Positions 45,872 to 54,695 of a DNA stretch of 64,000 bases are shown here, in pieces. Numbering within the stretch: the first letter of the stretch is position 1; each line of letters opens with the position of its first letter. The position numbers were made by a program, and so were the translations under genes. The notes beneath the pieces are model-generated. The model saw only the letters and a program-made list of their open reading frames with translations. It had not been told where the DNA came from and did no database searches. Source of the stretch: Chitinimonas arctica (GTDB lineage Bacteria; Pseudomonadota; Gammaproteobacteria; Burkholderiales; Chitinimonadaceae); contig NZ_CP041730.1 in NCBI RefSeq assembly GCF_007431345.1, positions 3,906,001 to 3,970,000 of the forward strand. Reading direction: 5' to 3'.

Positions 45872-46270
45872 GTGACCATTGCCTACAGCTGCCTTTTGAT
45901 CGTCGTACTGTTGCCTTATCTTTGGGTTGCCTTTGCCAAGGCGGGCCGGCGCGCGGACGGTACCCGCATACGCTACAACAATCATGCGCCGCGCAAGCAA
46001 CAGGCCAGCCTGGAAGGCATGTACGCCCGGGCGGTCTGGGCGCAGGACAATGCCTTCGAAGCCACGCCCAGCTTTGCCGCTGCCGTGCTGGTGGCGATCC
46101 ACGCCGGGGTGGCGGCCGATATGGTCAATGGCCTGGCCGTGGCGTTCGTGGTATTGCGGGTCTTGCACGGCGTGCTTTATCTCGGCGACAAGCCGGCGCT
46201 GCGGTCCCTGAGCTGGGTGCTGGGCATGGCGGTGGTGGTAGGGCTGTTCGTGATGGCCATCACCAAATAG
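45872..46270 (+). CDS. MAPEG family membrane protein
   Basis: Start taken at GTG 45872, with GGAG 6 bp upstream, giving M(V)TIAYSCLLIVVLLPYLWV as in other small bacterial MAPEG proteins; ATG 45839 in the same frame is the alternative. The product is 132 residues with four membrane helices. QQASLEGMYARAVWAQDNAF and ATPSFAAAVLVA are the MAPEG glutathione/fatty-acid binding features. The enzyme activity is unknown. Confidence 0.82.
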   Translation: MTIAYSCLLIVVLLPYLWVAFAKAGRRADGTRIRYNNHAPRKQQASLEGMYARAVWAQDNAFEATPSFAAAVLVAIHAGVAADMVNGLAVAFVVLRVLHGVLYLGDKPALRSLSWVLGMAVVVGLFVMAITK

Positions 46271-46283
46271 CGTCTTGCCCACA

Positions 46284-47504
46284 TCAATCTTCGACCTGAT
46301 AGCTGGCGTGCCGGTGCTTGCCGGCGGCCTTGGCCTGGTACATGGCGCTGTCGGCATGGCGGCGCAGATCGGCCAAGGTCTCGCCATGCTCGGGACAGAG
46401 GGCGATGCCGATACTGGCGTGGATAACGACCTGCTCGCCTTCCAGGGTCACCGGCTCGGCCAGCGCCAGCAACATCTTGTCCGCCACCTGGATGGCGTCC
46501 TGGCTCCGGTTCAGATTGGCCAGCAAGACCATGAATTCGTCGCCGCCCTGGCGCGAAACTGTGTCGGTGGCCCGCACGCAGTCCAGTAGCCGCTTGGCGA
46601 TCAGGCGCAGCAGCTCGTCGCCGGCGTCGTGGCCCAGGCTGTCGTTGATGCGTTTGAAATCGTCCAGATCGACAAACAGCAGCGCGAGCTGTTGCCCGGT
46701 CCGAGCCCGTTGCTTGAGTGCCTGCTCGACATGTTCGACGAACAGAAACCGGTTCGGTAGCGCGGTCAGGGTGTCGTAGAAAGCCAGGTAAAGCACCCGT
46801 TCTTCATTCAGCTTGCGTGCGGTGATATCGCTGACCAGGGCAAAGATGGAGGTCAGCCGGCCGTCCTGGTCGGAGATGGCCGACACGCTGAGCTCCACGG
46901 TGATGCGCTCGCCATTGGCCCGGCGCATGCCCAGTTCCAGCTTGCGATTGGGTGCGCCGCTCCAGTGATCGCGCTGGGCCTGCAGCTGGGCCATGCTGTC
47001 CTCGGTCACCACTTCCTCGGGCCGCATGCGCAGCAGGGCGTCGCGTGGATAAAGCAGCAACTCGCACAGGGCCGGATTGACATCCAGCAACTCGCCGCTG
47101 CGGGCATCGAACAGGGCATAGCCTTCGTTGGCGGTTTCCAGGACGCGGCGGTGGCGTAGCTCGCTCTCGCGCAGGGCATCTTCGTTCACCCGCCGCTCGT
47201 GGATATCGGTCAGGTTGACGATCAGCAGGGCGCGTCCGTCCCGTTCCAGCAATCTTGCCGCCAGCAGTACCCAGATTCGATGCCCGCCGGCCAGCCGCAG
47301 GCGCGCTTCGAACTGGCGGATAAAGCCGTTGTTGCGGGCGATCAGCAGAAATTGCCTGGCCAGGCTGGGATTGTCGAACAGATCGCGCAGCGCCGGGGTT
47401 TGCTCGGGCAAACCCAGCGTATCGCGTGCCAGCTGATTGAGCGCGACGATGGCGCCGCTGCTGGCCTCCACGGTCAGCATGGGCTGGGGAGACAAGCGGC
47501 ACAT
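46284..47504 (-). CDS. PAS-containing diguanylate cyclase
   Basis: A 406-residue protein with two PAS domains (about residues 5-105 and 120-240, the latter with ETANEGYALFDARSGELLDV) and a C-terminal GGDEF domain. The active site is SRQGGDEFMVLL, and an RxxD feedback-inhibition site (RATD) precedes it at the right spacing. VDLDDFKRINDSLGHDAGDE is the substrate helix. The PAS-like sequence continues upstream of the ATG (TAELALLAE) in an open frame running back to the folA stop but without ATG, GTG or TTG. Confidence 0.88.
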   Translation of the reverse strand: MCRLSPQPMLTVEASSGAIVALNQLARDTLGLPEQTPALRDLFDNPSLARQFLLIARNNGFIRQFEARLRLAGGHRIWVLLAARLLERDGRALLIVNLTDIHERRVNEDALRESELRHRRVLETANEGYALFDARSGELLDVNPALCELLLYPRDALLRMRPEEVVTEDSMAQLQAQRDHWSGAPNRKLELGMRRANGERITVELSVSAISDQDGRLTSIFALVSDITARKLNEERVLYLAFYDTLTALPNRFLFVEHVEQALKQRARTGQQLALLFVDLDDFKRINDSLGHDAGDELLRLIAKRLLDCVRATDTVSRQGGDEFMVLLANLNRSQDAIQVADKMLLALAEPVTLEGEQVVIHASIGIALCPEHGETLADLRRHADSAMYQAKAAGKHRHASYQVED

Positions 47505-47594
47505 CTCCGCGAGCAGGGCGAGTTCGGCGGTGTCTATATCGGGGCTCCGCGACGGATGCGGCCGGCCTGGCGGACCGGCCTGGGCGGCCCCGCG

Positions 47595-48077
47595 CTATGC
47601 CGGCTGGTTTCTTTCGTAGACGACGAAACTATAGGCGAAATCGTCGCCCTGGTGCGAATCGCGCTGCAATTCCTTGAACTGGGCGTAGGGAACGTCGGGG
47701 AAAAAAGCATCCCCGCTGAAGTCGGCGTCGATTTCCGTCAAATACAGGCGGTCGGCCATCGGCAAGGCTTCGCGATACAGGGTGGCGCCGCCGATCAGGA
47801 ATACTTCTTCCTCGGTGCCGGCTGCCGCCAGGGCGGCCGCGATCGAATGGACCACCGTGACACCCTCGGCCCGCCAGTCAGGATTGCGGCTGACGACGAT
47901 ATTGTGGCGATTGGGCAATGGCCGGCCGATGGATTCATAGGTCTTGCGGCCCATGATGATGGCGTGGCCGCTGGTGGTTTTGCGGAAGTACTTCAGATCT
48001 TCGGGCAAGTGCCAGGGCAGGCTGTTATCGATGCCGATGGTGTGGTTGCGCGCGAGTGCGGCGATAAGGGAAAGCAT
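47595..48077 (-). CDS. folA: Dihydrofolate reductase
   Basis: A 160-residue DHFR. GIDNSLPWHLPEDLKYFRK holds the active-site Trp and acidic residue, HAIIMGRKTYESIGRPLPNR the NADPH site, and EVFLIGGATLYREAL the second half. It reduces dihydrofolate in thymidylate and purine synthesis; thyA is two genes upstream on the same strand. Its TAG stop is in the same frame as the downstream PAS-GGDEF gene. Confidence 0.95.
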   Translation of the reverse strand: MLSLIAALARNHTIGIDNSLPWHLPEDLKYFRKTTSGHAIIMGRKTYESIGRPLPNRHNIVVSRNPDWRAEGVTVVHSIAAALAAAGTEEEVFLIGGATLYREALPMADRLYLTEIDADFSGDAFFPDVPYAQFKELQRDSHQGDDFAYSFVVYERNQPA

Positions 48078-48131
48078 GGAATATCCCGAAACCCGGTGCG
48101 GGTGCTGAAAAGCATTGATCTTGATACTCGA

Positions 48132-48168
48132 CGCGAACAGGCCGGCGCGAGGCGCCGACCTGTTCGCG
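48132..48168. terminator. Long hairpin between aminotransferase and folA
   Basis: Arms CGCGAACAGG-C-CGGCGC and GCGCCG-A-CCTGTTCGCG pair over 16 bp with one C-A mismatch and a 3-base loop. It lies 6 bp after the aminotransferase stop. There is no T-tract in either direction, so it may act as a Rho-independent-like barrier, an RNA-stabilising structure or an attenuator ahead of folA. Confidence 0.55.
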
Positions 48169-48174
48169 ACTTGA

Positions 48175-49398
48175 TTACTCTGCCGCGGCTAACAGCAGGG
48201 CCAGGGCAATCCCCTTGGCCGCCGACGTAATGTCCTGCTGCGACGGGAAGCTTGGAGCGATGCGGATATGGCGGTCCAGCGGGTCCTTGCCATAGGGGAA
48301 GGAGGCGCCGGCCGGCGTCAGCGTGATACCGGCTTCCTTGGCCAGGGCCACGGTCCGCTTGGCCTTGCCGGGCGGGGTCAGCAGATCGATAAAGTAGCCG
48401 CCCTGCGGCCGGGTCCAGCTGACGCCTTCGACATTGCCCAGCAGATGGCCGAACTGTTCGTGCACCGCATCGAACTTGGGCTTGAGCAGCAGGCGATGGC
48501 GTTCCATCAGCGCTTCCACGCCAGCCTTGTCGCGCAGGAAGCGTACATGGCGCAGCTGGTTGACCTTGTCGGGACCGATGCTGCGTACCGAGGCATGGCG
48601 CTGCCACCAGGCGATATTGGCCGGCGAGGCGGCCAGCGCGGCCATGCCGGCGCCGGCATGGGTAACCTTGGAAGTGGAGGCGAAGATGATGGCGCGGTCC
48701 GGATTGCCGGCTTCGGCACAGGCGTCCAATACATTGGCGATTTCGACCGCACGGGCTTCCAGGTGGTGGAAGTGATAGGCGTCGTCCCACATCAGGCGGA
48801 AATCCGGCGCGGCGGTCTGCATGGCGGCCAGGCGGCGCACCACCTCGTCCGAGTACACCACGCCGCCCGGATTGCTGTACTTGGGCACGCACCACATGCC
48901 CTTGATGCCGGCATCGCCGGCCACCAGCGATTCCACCAGGTCCATATCCGGACCGGCGTCGGTCATCGGCACATTGATCATCTTGATGCCCAGCGCTTCG
49001 CAGATGGCGAAGTGGCGGTCGTAACCGGGTACCGGGCAGAGGAAGCTGATCGCGCCCTGCTCGCGCCAGGACGGCTGGCCGGCCGTGCCATGCAGCAAGG
49101 CGAAGGCGATCACGTCATGCATCAGCGACAGGCTGGCGTTGCTGTCCACCACCACTTGCGCGGCGGGCACGTCCAACAGGGCGCCGAACAGCGCGCGTGC
49201 TTCCGGCAGGCCCACGGCGCCGCCGTAATTGCGGGTATCGGTACCGTCCTGCGCCTTGAAGTCGCCCAGCTCGGCCAGCAGGCCGGCGGACAGATCGAGT
49301 TGTTCGGGCGCAGGCTTGCCGCGCGACATGTCGAGCTTGAGGCCCAACTCCTTGAATGCCTGGTATTGGGCTGCGACTTCTGCCTGATTCATTGCCAT
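48175..49398 (-). CDS. PLP-dependent class I aminotransferase (AspT type III / PF12897-like)
   Basis: A 407-residue fold-type I aminotransferase. LDMSRGKPAPEQLDLS and NYGGAVGLPEARALF are the N-terminal signature of this distinctive subgroup. PKYSNPGGVVYSDEVVRR, the WDDAYHFHHLE block, and ASTSKVTHAGAGMAALAAS carrying the Schiff-base Lys are also visible. It probably acts on aspartate or related amino acids, by family resemblance only. It lies between folA and thyA on the same strand. Confidence 0.9.
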   Translation of the reverse strand: MAMNQAEVAAQYQAFKELGLKLDMSRGKPAPEQLDLSAGLLAELGDFKAQDGTDTRNYGGAVGLPEARALFGALLDVPAAQVVVDSNASLSLMHDVIAFALLHGTAGQPSWREQGAISFLCPVPGYDRHFAICEALGIKMINVPMTDAGPDMDLVESLVAGDAGIKGMWCVPKYSNPGGVVYSDEVVRRLAAMQTAAPDFRLMWDDAYHFHHLEARAVEIANVLDACAEAGNPDRAIIFASTSKVTHAGAGMAALAASPANIAWWQRHASVRSIGPDKVNQLRHVRFLRDKAGVEALMERHRLLLKPKFDAVHEQFGHLLGNVEGVSWTRPQGGYFIDLLTPPGKAKRTVALAKEAGITLTPAGASFPYGKDPLDRHIRIAPSFPSQQDITSAAKGIALALLLAAAE

Positions 49399-49488
49399 GG
49401 TCCTAGTTGCGGGGGTGGGTTCGCGCGAACGCGTGGGAGGGAGCGATTTTACCGGGAATGGCGGATCGGGTGGAGTTGAACGCCCGTG

Positions 49489-50283
49489 CTATACCGCCAC
49501 ATCGCCCTTGATCGCCGGATGCGATTCATAGCCTTCCAGGCTGAAATCCTCGAAGCGGAAGCCGAAGATATCCTTGACCGCCGGGTTCAGCTTCATGGTG
49601 GGTAGCGCCAGCGGCTGGCGCGACAACTGCAGCTGCACCTGTTCCATATGATTGGTGTAGATATGGCAGTCGCCGCCGGTCCAGACGAAATCGCCCGGCT
49701 CCAGGCCGCAGACCTGCGCCACCATCATGACCAGCAGGGCATAGGAGGCGATATTGAACGGTACGCCCAGGAACAGGTCGGCAGAGCGCTGGTAGAGCTG
49801 GCAGCTGAGCCGGCCGTCGGCGACATAGAACTGGAAGAAGGCATGGCAAGGGGGGAGGGCCATCTGCTCGATCTCGCCCACATTCCAGGCCGAGACGATC
49901 AGCCGACGCGAATCGGGGGTGGTGCGGATCTGCTGGACCACTTGGGCGATCTGGTCGATATGGCGGCCGTCCGCCGTCGGCCAGCTGCGCCATTGCACGC
50001 CGTAGACCGGGCCGAGGTTGCCTTCGGCATCGGCCCATTCGTCCCATATCCGCACGCCGTTTTCCTTCAGGTAGGCGATATTGCTATCGCCCTTCAGGAA
50101 CCACAGCAGCTCATGGATGATGGACTTGAGATGCACCTTCTTGGTGGTGACCAGCGGAAACCCCTGGCGCAGGTCGAAGCGCATCTGGTGACCGAAAACG
50201 GAGCGGGTACCGGTACCGGTGCGGTCGGTCTTGGTGCTGCCATGGTCCAGGACATGCTGGAGCAGATCGAGATAAGTACGCAT
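49489..50283 (-). CDS. thyA: Thymidylate synthase
   Basis: Started at ATG 50283 (MRTYLDLLQHVLDHGSTKTD), 264 residues, the normal ThyA length; the open frame upstream overlaps the divergent kinase gene's leader and is rejected. RTGTGTRSVFGHQMRFDL, the catalytic Cys in LPPCHAFFQFYV, and QRSADLFLGVPFNIASYALL are diagnostic. It methylates dUMP to dTMP and yields dihydrofolate for FolA. Confidence 0.96.
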   Translation of the reverse strand: MRTYLDLLQHVLDHGSTKTDRTGTGTRSVFGHQMRFDLRQGFPLVTTKKVHLKSIIHELLWFLKGDSNIAYLKENGVRIWDEWADAEGNLGPVYGVQWRSWPTADGRHIDQIAQVVQQIRTTPDSRRLIVSAWNVGEIEQMALPPCHAFFQFYVADGRLSCQLYQRSADLFLGVPFNIASYALLVMMVAQVCGLEPGDFVWTGGDCHIYTNHMEQVQLQLSRQPLALPTMKLNPAVKDIFGFRFEDFSLEGYESHPAIKGDVAV

Positions 50284-50446
50284 GGAAAAGTGCCTGGAAA
50301 AGTTGTCGCATCTTACCATCGCACTGGTGCCGGCCAGGGCTGACTTGATCGCTTTTCCCGCCATTTCGTCGCAGGTTTCCCGCCACGGACTCGCCTCGAT
50401 TATGCTGCCCACGTCTATCCAACCCAAGCAGGAGGCCATTGTGGCC

Positions 50447-51838
50447 ATGTCGGACCGGCTCGCCGCCGCGCAGGACCAATTATTGCCGACCGAGGTGTCG
50501 GCCGAGACCGGTTTCTGGTTTGGGCGTGCCCGCAACTATCCCATCTTCAGCCCCACCTGGTTCCGCTATCGCGGCCTGGCCCTGCTTTACCTGGTTGCCA
50601 TCGCCTCGGCACTGGCCCTGCTGGCGGGGTGGGTCAGCGATTCCCTGTCGGCCAAAGTGGTGGCCAGCTCCATTGCCGGCGCGCTGCAGTTGATCTGCCT
50701 GTATTGCCTGGGGCCCTGGCTGGCGGTCAAGGTGCGCACGCTGCGCTGGCCGCCCCGGCAGGAATTATTCGGCTTGTGCCTGGTTCTCTTGCTGGGGCTG
50801 GTGGCCAGCTTTGGTTTGGATGCGGGTGCGACCAGGCTGATCGAGCTGGAGTATCCAGAAAAGCCGGACACGGTCTTCAGCGCAACCTTCAATGCCGGTC
50901 CGCGTAACGGGGCGGATCATGCCGCCCGCAGGCGGGTAAAGCCGGAACCGTCGGACGAGGACCTCAGCGCGAGTTTCAATAGCCATGCCGCCGACGTGCA
51001 GGCGGAGCAATCCGACGAGGACGCGGCCGAGGTCGAGCAGACCGATGCCGAGAAGCGCCTGGCTTTCTGGCTGGAACAAACAATCACCCTGCTGGTGGTG
51101 ACCTGGTTGGCCGGCGGCTTCGATCTGCTCGCCTTTCTGCGCCAACGCCGAAAATTGGAGCAATCGGTACGCGAACGAGAGTTGGCCGAAGCCAGGGCGG
51201 CCCGCAACGAGGCCGAATTGCGGTTGTCGGTTTTGGCGGCACAGGTCGAACCGCATTTCCTGTTCAATACCCTGGCGGGGGTGCGCTCTGCCATCGGCTC
51301 CGACCCCGTGCGCGCTACCGCGATCGTCGATCACCTGGTGGACTACCTACGCGCCACCATTCCGCAGATCCGCCGCGACGGCGGGAGTTCGCAAGCCCGC
51401 CTGGCGGCCCAGCTGGACGCCGCCCGCGCCTATCTGGCCTTGATGCGGGCCCGGATTCCCCGTTTGGACTATACCGTGGAGGTCCAGCCGGACCTGGGCG
51501 AGGTATCGGTGCCGCCATTGATGCTGATATCGCTGGTGGAAAACGCGGTCAAGCACGGCGTCGAACCCAAGATCGGTCCTGTCCGCATCGAGCTGCGCGC
51601 TTATCGGGAGGACGGCGACGACGGCGCGGCCATCGTTTTGAGCGTCGCGGACAACGGCGTGGGATTCGGTGGGGCGACCTCGGGCAGCGGCATCGGCTTG
51701 CGCAATATCCGTGAGCGGCTGGCCGCGCAATATGGCGATCGGGCAGCGCTGACCTTGCAGGCAGGCCCGGCCGGTGGTGTGATAGCTACCATCCGATTAC
51801 CGCTCGCCGAGTCGAACCCAACCGAATTGCCTGGATAA
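50447..51838 (+). CDS. LytS-type sensor histidine kinase (copy 2)
   Basis: Start given at ATG 50447; GTG 50441 with GGAGG 5 bp upstream is equally likely. About 463 residues with four membrane helices (LALLYLVAIASALALLAGWV, the region LQLICLYCLGPWL, LFGLCLVLLLGLVASF, and TLLVVTWLAGGFDLLAFL). Between the third and fourth helices is a strongly acidic stretch of about 65 residues with repeated DED/EQ segments. The kinase has QVEPHFLFNTLAGVRSAI with the phospho-acceptor His and the N-box LVENAVKHGVEP. It sits 9 bp ahead of its LytTR regulator. Confidence 0.9.
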   Translation: MSDRLAAAQDQLLPTEVSAETGFWFGRARNYPIFSPTWFRYRGLALLYLVAIASALALLAGWVSDSLSAKVVASSIAGALQLICLYCLGPWLAVKVRTLRWPPRQELFGLCLVLLLGLVASFGLDAGATRLIELEYPEKPDTVFSATFNAGPRNGADHAARRRVKPEPSDEDLSASFNSHAADVQAEQSDEDAAEVEQTDAEKRLAFWLEQTITLLVVTWLAGGFDLLAFLRQRRKLEQSVRERELAEARAARNEAELRLSVLAAQVEPHFLFNTLAGVRSAIGSDPVRATAIVDHLVDYLRATIPQIRRDGGSSQARLAAQLDAARAYLALMRARIPRLDYTVEVQPDLGEVSVPPLMLISLVENAVKHGVEPKIGPVRIELRAYREDGDDGAAIVLSVADNGVGFGGATSGSGIGLRNIRERLAAQYGDRAALTLQAGPAGGVIATIRLPLAESNPTELPG

Positions 51839-51847
51839 GCCCCCTTT

Positions 51848-52606
51848 ATGCCTACCGCCATCATTGCCGACGACGAAGACCTGCCGCGTAGCGAACTGCG
51901 CCGTATGCTGGCCGAGCTTTGGCCGGCGCTCGATATCCTGGCCGAATGCGAGCACGGTGCCGACGCGCTGGAAGCCATCCAGCAACGCCGGCCGGATATC
52001 GCCTTCCTGGATATCCGCATGCCCGGCATCAGCGGGCTCGATGTGGCGCATGCGGTCAATGGGCGATGCCATGCGGTCTTTACCACCGCTTATGAAAACC
52101 ACGCGCTGGAAGCGTTCGAGGCGGGTGCGATCGACTATCTGCTCAAGCCTATCGCCCGCGAGCGCCTGCAGCAGGCCGTGGCGCGCTTGCAGGAACGGCT
52201 TGACGCAGCCAAGCCGGCCCCTGACCTGACTGGACTGATGGCTGAACTGGACCGGCGCCTGCGTCCGCTGGAAGCGGCCAAACGTATCACCTGGATCAGC
52301 GCCAGCGTGGGCGACGTGATCAAGCTCTTCCCGGTCGACGATATCCTGTTCTTCGAATCGGACGAGAAATACACCCGCGTGGTGAGCCGCGATGATGAAG
52401 CCCATGTGCGCAAACCCTTGCGCGAATTGCTGGAAGGATTGGATCCCGAGCGGTTCTGGCAGATCCATCGCGGCGTGGTGGTCAGGGCCGATGCGATTGC
52501 GCGGGCCCGGCGCGACGAGATGGGCCGGATTACCGTGGAAATCCGCGGCCGCGACGACAAGCTGAAGGTCAGCCAAGCCTATGCCTGGCGGTTCCGTACC
52601 ATGTAA
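51848..52606 (+). CDS. LytTR-family response regulator (copy 2)
   Basis: A 252-residue regulator. Receiver: acidic pair ADDED at residues 7-11, phospho-acceptor Asp 55 in FLDIRMPGISG and Lys in IDYLLKP. LytTR domain: ILFFESDEKYTRVVSRDDEA and FWQIHRGVVVRADAI. Many identical positions shared with the regulator at 25.7-26.5 kb show the two systems are paralogous. It is co-transcribed with the adjacent kinase. Confidence 0.93.
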   Translation: MPTAIIADDEDLPRSELRRMLAELWPALDILAECEHGADALEAIQQRRPDIAFLDIRMPGISGLDVAHAVNGRCHAVFTTAYENHALEAFEAGAIDYLLKPIARERLQQAVARLQERLDAAKPAPDLTGLMAELDRRLRPLEAAKRITWISASVGDVIKLFPVDDILFFESDEKYTRVVSRDDEAHVRKPLRELLEGLDPERFWQIHRGVVVRADAIARARRDEMGRITVEIRGRDDKLKVSQAYAWRFRTM

Positions 52607-52787
52607 GGCGCGACAGGGCGCTGCCCGCGCGCCACAGCCGCGTGCGCCGCTATCGGCAAAGGTTCCCTATCGCGGCGGCACATGATGTAATACGGCCGAC
52701 TGAAATCCGCCCCGGCCGAGCTGGGGCGCCGTGTTGGCGGCCCACTACGCCGCTGCCCCGCAGACCTTTGATATTGGAGTATTTCCT

Positions 52788-53882
52788 ATGGCTCAAATCC
52801 ACTTTATGCCCGGGCTGATCGGCGTGTTACTGGCCACCTCCGCAGTGGCGCAAGCCGCCGGCACGGTGAATATCTATAACTGGAACGACTACATCGCCAA
52901 GGACACCGCCGCCAATTTCGAGAAATCGGCCGGCGTGAAGGTCAAATACGATGTGTATGACAGCAACGAAACGCTGCAGGCCAAGTTGCTGACCGGCAAA
53001 TCCGGTTACGACGTGGTGCATCCTTCCGCCGACTTCGCCGCCAAGCAGATTCAGGCCGGCGTGTACCTGCCGTTGGACAAGAGCAAGCTGGCCAACCTGG
53101 CCAACCTGAATCCGGAATTCCTGAAGAAGGTGGAAGCCATCGATCCGGGCAATAAATTCGTCGTGCCGTATATGTGGGGCACCATTGCCTTCGGCATCAA
53201 CACCGAGAAGGTGAAAAAGGCGCTGGGCACCGAGCCGCTGCCGGCCGATATGTGGCAATTGGTATTCGATCCGAAATACACCAGCAAGCTCAAGGGCTGC
53301 GGTATTTCCTTTATTGCGCAGCCGAAGTACCTGTTCAATATGGTCAATATCTATCACGGCAAGCCGGCGAACGACTTCTCCAAGGCCAATGTCGATGCCG
53401 GTCTGGCGACCCTGAAGGCGGTCCGCAAGGATGTGCGCGTATTCAACGATTCGCCGATCGACCTGCTGGCCAATGGTGACGTCTGCGTGGCCATGGGCTA
53501 CAACGGCGACGTCTATATCGCCAAGGACCGCGCCGCCGAAGCCAAGAAGCCGCAACCCATCGAGTACATCGTGCCGGCCAAGGGCACCATGTTGTGGGTG
53601 GACGTGATGGCAATCCCGAAAGACAGCAAGAACGCCGACAACGCCTATAAGTGGATCAACAATATCCTCGATCCCAAGGTAGTGGCGGCGATCTCCAATA
53701 CGGTCAACTATGCCAATCCAAACAGCAAGGCGACCGCGTTGGTGAACAAGAAGCTGACCGGCGACGCCAAGATCTACCCGGCCGACGCGGTGCTGCAGAC
53801 CCTGCAAACTGCAGCGGCTTTGGATCAGCCCACGACCATGGCGCTGACCAAGGCGTTCAATCAGTTCAAGACCGCACGCTAA
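52788..53882 (+). CDS. Polyamine ABC transporter substrate-binding protein, PotF-like
   Basis: Started at ATG 52788 behind TTGGAGT, giving 364 residues with a signal peptide (MPGLIGVLLATSAVAQAAG). TVNIYNWNDYIAKDTAANFE, followed by KSGYDVVHPSADFAAKQIQA, is the PotD/PotF signature, and MLWVDVMAIPKDSKNADNAY the second lobe. It would bind putrescine or spermidine in the periplasm. No permease or ATPase genes are adjacent, so it is an orphan here. A terminator follows. Confidence 0.92.
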   Translation: MAQIHFMPGLIGVLLATSAVAQAAGTVNIYNWNDYIAKDTAANFEKSAGVKVKYDVYDSNETLQAKLLTGKSGYDVVHPSADFAAKQIQAGVYLPLDKSKLANLANLNPEFLKKVEAIDPGNKFVVPYMWGTIAFGINTEKVKKALGTEPLPADMWQLVFDPKYTSKLKGCGISFIAQPKYLFNMVNIYHGKPANDFSKANVDAGLATLKAVRKDVRVFNDSPIDLLANGDVCVAMGYNGDVYIAKDRAAEAKKPQPIEYIVPAKGTMLWVDVMAIPKDSKNADNAYKWINNILDPKVVAAISNTVNYANPNSKATALVNKKLTGDAKIYPADAVLQTLQTAAALDQPTTMALTKAFNQFKTAR

Positions 53883-53893
53883 TAGCAAGCTCC

Positions 53894-53925
53894 CACGAAG
53901 TGCCTTTTTAGGCGCTTCGTGCTTT
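53894..53925 (+). terminator. Rho-independent terminator after the PotF-like gene
   Basis: CACGAAGTGCC and GGCGCTTCGTG pair over 11 bp (one G-T wobble) around a TTTTTA loop and are followed by CTTTC. It starts 12 bp past the stop codon. Confidence 0.75.
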
Positions 53926-54033
53926 CAAGCTTTTGGCATGGGTGGGGTTCAGGCTTTTGCCTGATTGGCGGGCGAAGGGGCTAAACGTTTAATGCCTTGA
54001 TTAGCGCTTCGCCGCTTCCCACACACTGCCGCC

Positions 54034-54631
54034 ATGAGTACCTCGACCCCGCATGATGCGCTGTTCAAGAATTTTTTAACCAATCCGGATACGGCGCGAG
54101 ATTTCCTGAAGGTGCATTTGCCGCCCGCGCAGCGCGACCGGTGTGATTTGAGCACGCTGCGATTGGAATCCAGCTCGTTTATCGAGCCGGATTTGTGTGC
54201 TTACTACTCGGATATTCTCTATTCGGTCGAAACCTCTGGCCAGGATGGGTATGTCTACGTGCTGATCGAGCACCAATCGACCGCGGATAGACACATGGCG
54301 TTCCGGCTGATGCGTTATTGCATTGCCGCCATGCACAACCATCTGAAACAAGGCAACGATTGCCTTGAAAGCCTTGGCGCATGGTGCGCCCCAGCATGGA
54401 GAGTTTGTGATGATGACTATTGCTGAAATGCTTGAACAGCGCGGTGAGAAGCGAGCCTGGGAGCTTGCTGAGCAGCGTATTCTGGAACGCGAACAGCGCG
54501 GTCTGGAACGCGGTCTGGAATGTGGTAGGCAAAAGCTGATGCAAGTCGCTCGCGACATGTTGGAGACAGGCATGGAAAAAGCCACTGTTATGAAGATAAC
54601 TGGGCTTGACGAGTCTGATCTCAAGGAATAA
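54034..54631 (+). pseudogene. Broken Rpn family nuclease/transposase gene
   Basis: The first frame (54034 onward) reads PHDALFKNFLTNPDTARDFL then LSTLRLESSSFIEPDLCAYY and VLIEHQSTADRHMAFRLMRY, the N-terminal PD-(D/E)XK domain of Rpn (recombination-promoting nuclease, transposase_31) proteins. It runs into a TGA at 54424 after an unrelated tail. A second frame (54365-54631) supplies the family's coiled C-terminus (AHGAPQHGEFVMMTIAEMLE then MEKATVMKITGLDESDL). About 130 residues normally between these parts are missing and the phase changes, so this is an internal deletion plus frameshift. Confidence 0.8.
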
Positions 54632-54695
54632 GGCCGTGGCCGCCCGGCGAGAGCTGTAAGGCGCGTAATTGCCCGCAAGCGCAGGGGAGGGCGAG

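Noticed and set aside
54365..54631. Independent small gene with a coiled-coil product
   Set aside because: Its sequence is the ordinary C-terminus of Rpn proteins, in a different frame from the N-terminal part; better explained as part of a broken gene.
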